From contig CAYOWC010000236.1 in assembly GCA_964407525.1 (NCBI GenBank), positions 1 through 7,879 on the forward strand: 7,879 nucleotides of DNA. Reading direction: 5' to 3'. The notes beneath the pieces are model-generated. The model was not told the DNA's origin and ran no database searches. It saw only the letters and a list, made by a program, of their open reading frames with translations. Shown here in pieces: positions 6,050 through 7,879 of this stretch (position 1 is its first letter; each line of letters opens with the position of its first letter). The translations under genes and the position numbers were made by a program. Origin of the DNA: DUZB01 sp964407525 (GTDB taxonomy: Bacteria > Desulfobacterota > DSM-4660 > Desulfatiglandales > Desulfatiglandaceae).

Positions 6050-6226
6050 ACCTAAACGCTGCAATTAGCTGTTAGCTATTAGCCGTTAGCTCAAAGGTCT
6101 CAAGTATTTGCATTGCCTCTGTCTATATTCGAGGCATCACTTTTTGATGCTGACCTATTTCACAGTAACTGGTTGAAATTGTATTCCTAATAGCTAACGG
6201 CTAAGCGCTAATTGCAGCTTTTAGGT
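6050..6226. repeat. 177-bp non-coding element with inverted repeats and heptamer arrays
   Basis: The outer 20 bp are inverted copies with one mismatch: 6050-6069 begins ACCTAAA and ends GCTGCAATTAGC, and 6207-6226 is its complement. Immediately inside each end lie four 7-bp repeats of the pattern NTTAGSN: on the left (6064-6091) ATTAGCT, GTTAGCT, ATTAGCC, GTTAGCT; on the right, read on the minus strand (6212-6185), ATTAGCG, CTTAGCC, GTTAGCT, ATTAGGA. A 13-bp perfect inverted match (6079-6091 with 6192-6204) is offset by one heptamer. A central hairpin sits at 6134-6150. It contains no ORF and starts two bases after the channel gene stop. It looks like a MITE-like or interspersed repeat; no clear target-site duplication is visible. 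It might also act as a transcription barrier between the two genes. Confidence 0.75.
6134..6150. other. Central stem-loop of the repeat element
   Basis: GCATCA and TGATGC form a 6-bp stem around a 5-base loop (CTTTT). There is no following run of T on either side, so it is not a standard intrinsic terminator. It lies near the middle of the 177-bp element and may be part of its folded structure. Confidence 0.5.
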
Positions 6227-6307
6227 AGTACACTCGCGACGGCCTTTCTCGACCAAAGAAAGAGGTCTGTTTTTTCGGTGTAGACCCCAAGCAGGAGGCG
6301 CGCTGTT
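6227..6307 (+). other. corA leader with weak alternative stems
   Basis: An 81-nt stretch between the repeat element and corA. CTTTCT (6244-6249) can pair with AGAAAG (6257-6262); GGTC (6264-6267) can pair either with GACC upstream (6251-6254) or, as GGTCT, with AGACC downstream (6282-6286). A six-T run (6270-6275) lies between. The stems are short. I do not recognise an M-box or other known magnesium riboswitch; attenuation is only a possibility. No convincing -35/-10 pair was found, so the corA promoter may lie in the repeat element or upstream. Confidence 0.3.
6293..6298 (+). promoter_or_regulatory. Shine-Dalgarno of corA
   Basis: A perfect AGGAGG nine bases before the TTG at 6308. It is what justifies the TTG start, since no in-frame ATG occurs near the beginning of the conserved domain. 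Confidence 0.8.
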
Positions 6308-7369
6308 TTGAAATTGTCAAAAAAAAGATCCAGTAAAGCCGGACTCCCCCCCGGTACCTTGGTACATATCGGAGAAGAACGGACTGAAGACGTTCGAATT
6401 ACTCTAATCGACTATGACGAACAACATCTGGAAGAAAAAACAGGGGTAACCGTTGAAGAGTGTCTGCCCTTTAAATCCAGCCCCACAATCACCTGGGTGA
6501 ATGTTTCCGGCATCCATGATATTGGTATTATTCAAGCATTTGGAAAGGCTTTTGACATCCACCCTCTCGTACTGGAGGATGTGGTCCACTCCGGACAACG
6601 TCCCAAAATGGAAGATATGGGGGAATATCTCTATGTTGTGTTGAAAATGCTGGCCCATAACCATGGCCCGAACCCTTTCGAGGCGGAGCAGGTCAGTCTT
6701 ATTGTGGGCAATCGCTTCGTCATCTCTTTTCAGGAACGGGAAGGGGATGTTTTCCAATCCATTCGTGACCGTATCCATAAAGGAAAAGGTCATATCAGAA
6801 AATCAGGCAGTGACTATCTGGCTTATGCCCTGATGGATGCCATCGTGGACAACTATTTTATTATCCTGGAAAATATGGGAGAACAAATCGAAATCATTCA
6901 GGAATCTGTTCTGTCCCAGCCCGATCCCTCAAACCTGCGTATGATCCAGGATACCAGACGCCAGATGATTTTTCTTCGCCGCTCCATATGGCCCCTTCGG
7001 GAAACCCTTAGCGGCCTGCAGAGAACCGACTCCACTCTGATCGGCGACGCCGTAGGACCTTACCTCGGAGACGTTTACGATCACACCATTCAAGTCATTG
7101 AAACCATTGAAACCCTTCGGGAAACCGTCTCAAGTACCCTGGACATCTATCTTTCGAGCCTCAGCAATAAGATGAACGAGGTCATGAAGCTCCTGACCAT
7201 TATGGCCTCCATCTTTATCCCGCTGACCTTTATTGCGGGCATTTACGGGATGAATTTCAAATTCATGCCCGAGCTGGAATGGAAATGGGGCTATCTGGCA
7301 GTTTGGATTACAGTTCTCGTTATCGTCGTTTTGATGCTGATCGGTTTCAGACGCAAGAAATGGCTGTAG
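6308..7369 (+). CDS. corA: Magnesium/cobalt channel CorA
   Basis: A 353-residue CorA, the pentameric inner-membrane channel for magnesium (also cobalt and nickel) uptake. The large N-terminal cytoplasmic domain (about 1-290) carries HPLVLEDVVHSGQRPK (85-100); the long stalk helix includes YLGDVYDHTIQ (252-262) and SSLSNKMNEVMKLLTIMA (283-300). Two membrane helices (about 296-313 and 329-347) flank the signature G314-M315-N316 and the acidic loop MPELEWKWGY, and the protein ends in the basic tail RRKKWL. Length and motifs align almost residue for residue with Thermotoga maritima CorA (351 aa, GMN 312-314); its regulatory magnesium-site aspartates D89 and D253 correspond to D91 and D255 here, so magnesium-gated closure is expected. 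It starts at TTG behind a perfect AGGAGG. It is monocistronic as far as visible, separated from the channel gene by a repeat element. Confidence 0.96.
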   Translation: MKLSKKRSSKAGLPPGTLVHIGEERTEDVRITLIDYDEQHLEEKTGVTVEECLPFKSSPTITWVNVSGIHDIGIIQAFGKAFDIHPLVLEDVVHSGQRPKMEDMGEYLYVVLKMLAHNHGPNPFEAEQVSLIVGNRFVISFQEREGDVFQSIRDRIHKGKGHIRKSGSDYLAYALMDAIVDNYFIILENMGEQIEIIQESVLSQPDPSNLRMIQDTRRQMIFLRRSIWPLRETLSGLQRTDSTLIGDAVGPYLGDVYDHTIQVIETIETLRETVSSTLDIYLSSLSNKMNEVMKLLTIMASIFIPLTFIAGIYGMNFKFMPELEWKWGYLAVWITVLVIVVLMLIGFRRKKWL

Positions 7370-7879
7370 CTGGCTTACAACAACGCAACTACCTCTTTAT
7401 CGAATCACAGCCTGATCTGAAATAGTCTAAAACTGACCCTCCCGTAAGAAACGGTGCCTGCTATAAAAAATAGTTCTCGACGTAAAAAAAGAACAATTCC
7501 GTCATTACTACCGTCCTCGCGGATACAAGGGAGAATCAAACGAAGAGAGAATTGTGAGGAAAAGAACGAGAAAATAAAATCGAAAAGACCAAATAAGCGT
7601 AACATACCAAACCCACAACATATCTGGACAGAGGTCAAACATATTGGCAGCCCAAAAAGTGTGTATTATACTGAAGGTGGGATATTCGTTGGATATGATA
7701 TATCTAACCGATATAACAGGAACTTTTAACTTTAAAAAGCCTGAGAGAAATAGCCGATATTCCAGGTTATATAAATAGCGAAGAATGGTTTGAATCTGCT
7801 ATCCTGTGTTAGTAGGTCGGTGGTTTTAACAAGGATTCGGCTGTTGAAAACATCACTTTCTCCATGTATGGTCCTTAAC
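7370..7879. other. A/T-rich region after corA without a recognisable gene
   Basis: About 510 bp, visibly richer in A/T than the genes to the left. I see no RNA gene, no strong intrinsic terminator for corA (only 4-bp stems such as CCGT/ACGG at 7442-7454 and CTAT/ATAG near 7461-7473), and no insertion-sequence ends I can name. It contains one weak plus-strand ORF (described separately), and short open pieces in other frames after its stop, such as SLREIADIPGYINSEEWFES (7738-7797). Together these could be the remains of a decayed gene, or non-coding sequence. Confidence 0.4.
7454..7729 (+). CDS. Doubtful hypothetical ORF
   Basis: A 91-codon frame opening with GTG and lacking a Shine-Dalgarno. 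The first 50 residues are mostly Lys, Arg, Asn and Ser with no clear fold, typical of chance translation of A-rich DNA. The last 35 (from HIWTEVKHIGSPKSVYYTEG through GIFVGYDISNRYNRNF) look more like real protein, with alternating hydrophobic and polar residues. I do not recognise the family. If real it is a small basic protein or the surviving piece of a broken gene; more likely it is not an expressed gene in this form. Confidence 0.2.
   Translation: MPAIKNSSRRKKRTIPSLLPSSRIQGRIKRRENCEEKNEKIKSKRPNKRNIPNPQHIWTEVKHIGSPKSVYYTEGGIFVGYDISNRYNRNF

Noticed and set aside
6134..6150. Intrinsic terminator for the channel gene
   Set aside because: The 6-bp stem is not followed by a T-run, the Ts being in the loop, and it sits about 85 bases past the stop.
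6064..6212. CRISPR array or tandem repeat locus
   Set aside because: Repeat units are 7 bp with no spacers, and the two groups are inverted relative to each other.
7405..7638. Minus-strand 77-codon ORF after corA
   Set aside because: Phe/Ser/Leu-rich translation of the complement of A-rich DNA, no Shine-Dalgarno, and no recognisable motif.

Overview
The window holds most of one minus-strand operon for an alternative rotary ATPase, followed by two plus-strand genes for ion-handling membrane proteins. In transcription order the operon reads atpD (beta), atpC (epsilon), atpQ, atpR, atpB (a), atpE (c) and the first 31 codons of atpF (b), running off the left edge. This order, with beta and epsilon first and the two small membrane genes Q and R before a, is the arrangement described for the N-type ATPase (atpDCQRBEFAG), a laterally transferred second F-type enzyme that usually coexists with a standard ATP synthase. 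alpha and gamma should lie just beyond position 1. The genes are tightly packed (4-nt D/C overlap, 8-nt C/Q overlap, 20-nt R/B overlap), so they look co-transcribed and translationally coupled, except at two junctions carrying a related 28-bp palindrome.

Divergent from atpD across about 214 bp lies a long YbiO-like MscS-family mechanosensitive channel (start chosen at 3748). After it comes a 177-bp non-coding element with imperfect terminal inverted repeats and heptamer repeats (6050-6226), a short leader, and corA, a magnesium/cobalt channel very similar in plan to the structurally known Thermotoga maritima CorA. The last 510 bp are visibly more A/T-rich and hold no gene I can recognise, only a weak 91-codon ORF.

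The gene content suggests a Gram-negative bacterium: the channel has a signal peptide and a probable periplasmic domain. Moderate base composition, the N-ATPase, and GTAGGGGCGAA-type palindromes would fit a deltaproteobacterial / Desulfobacterota-like organism, but that placement is an inference from general impression, not a measurement. Functionally the window is an ion-homeostasis neighbourhood: an ATP-driven ion pump, an osmotic safety valve and a divalent-cation channel.

The least ordinary features are the two related palindromes placed exactly in intergenic spacers of the ATPase operon (one supplies the atpQ stop codon and occupies the place where the atpR Shine-Dalgarno should be), the c subunit with a second membrane carboxylate in a sodium-type site, and the heptamer/inverted-repeat element between the channel gene and corA. 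I see no wholly new multi-gene system.
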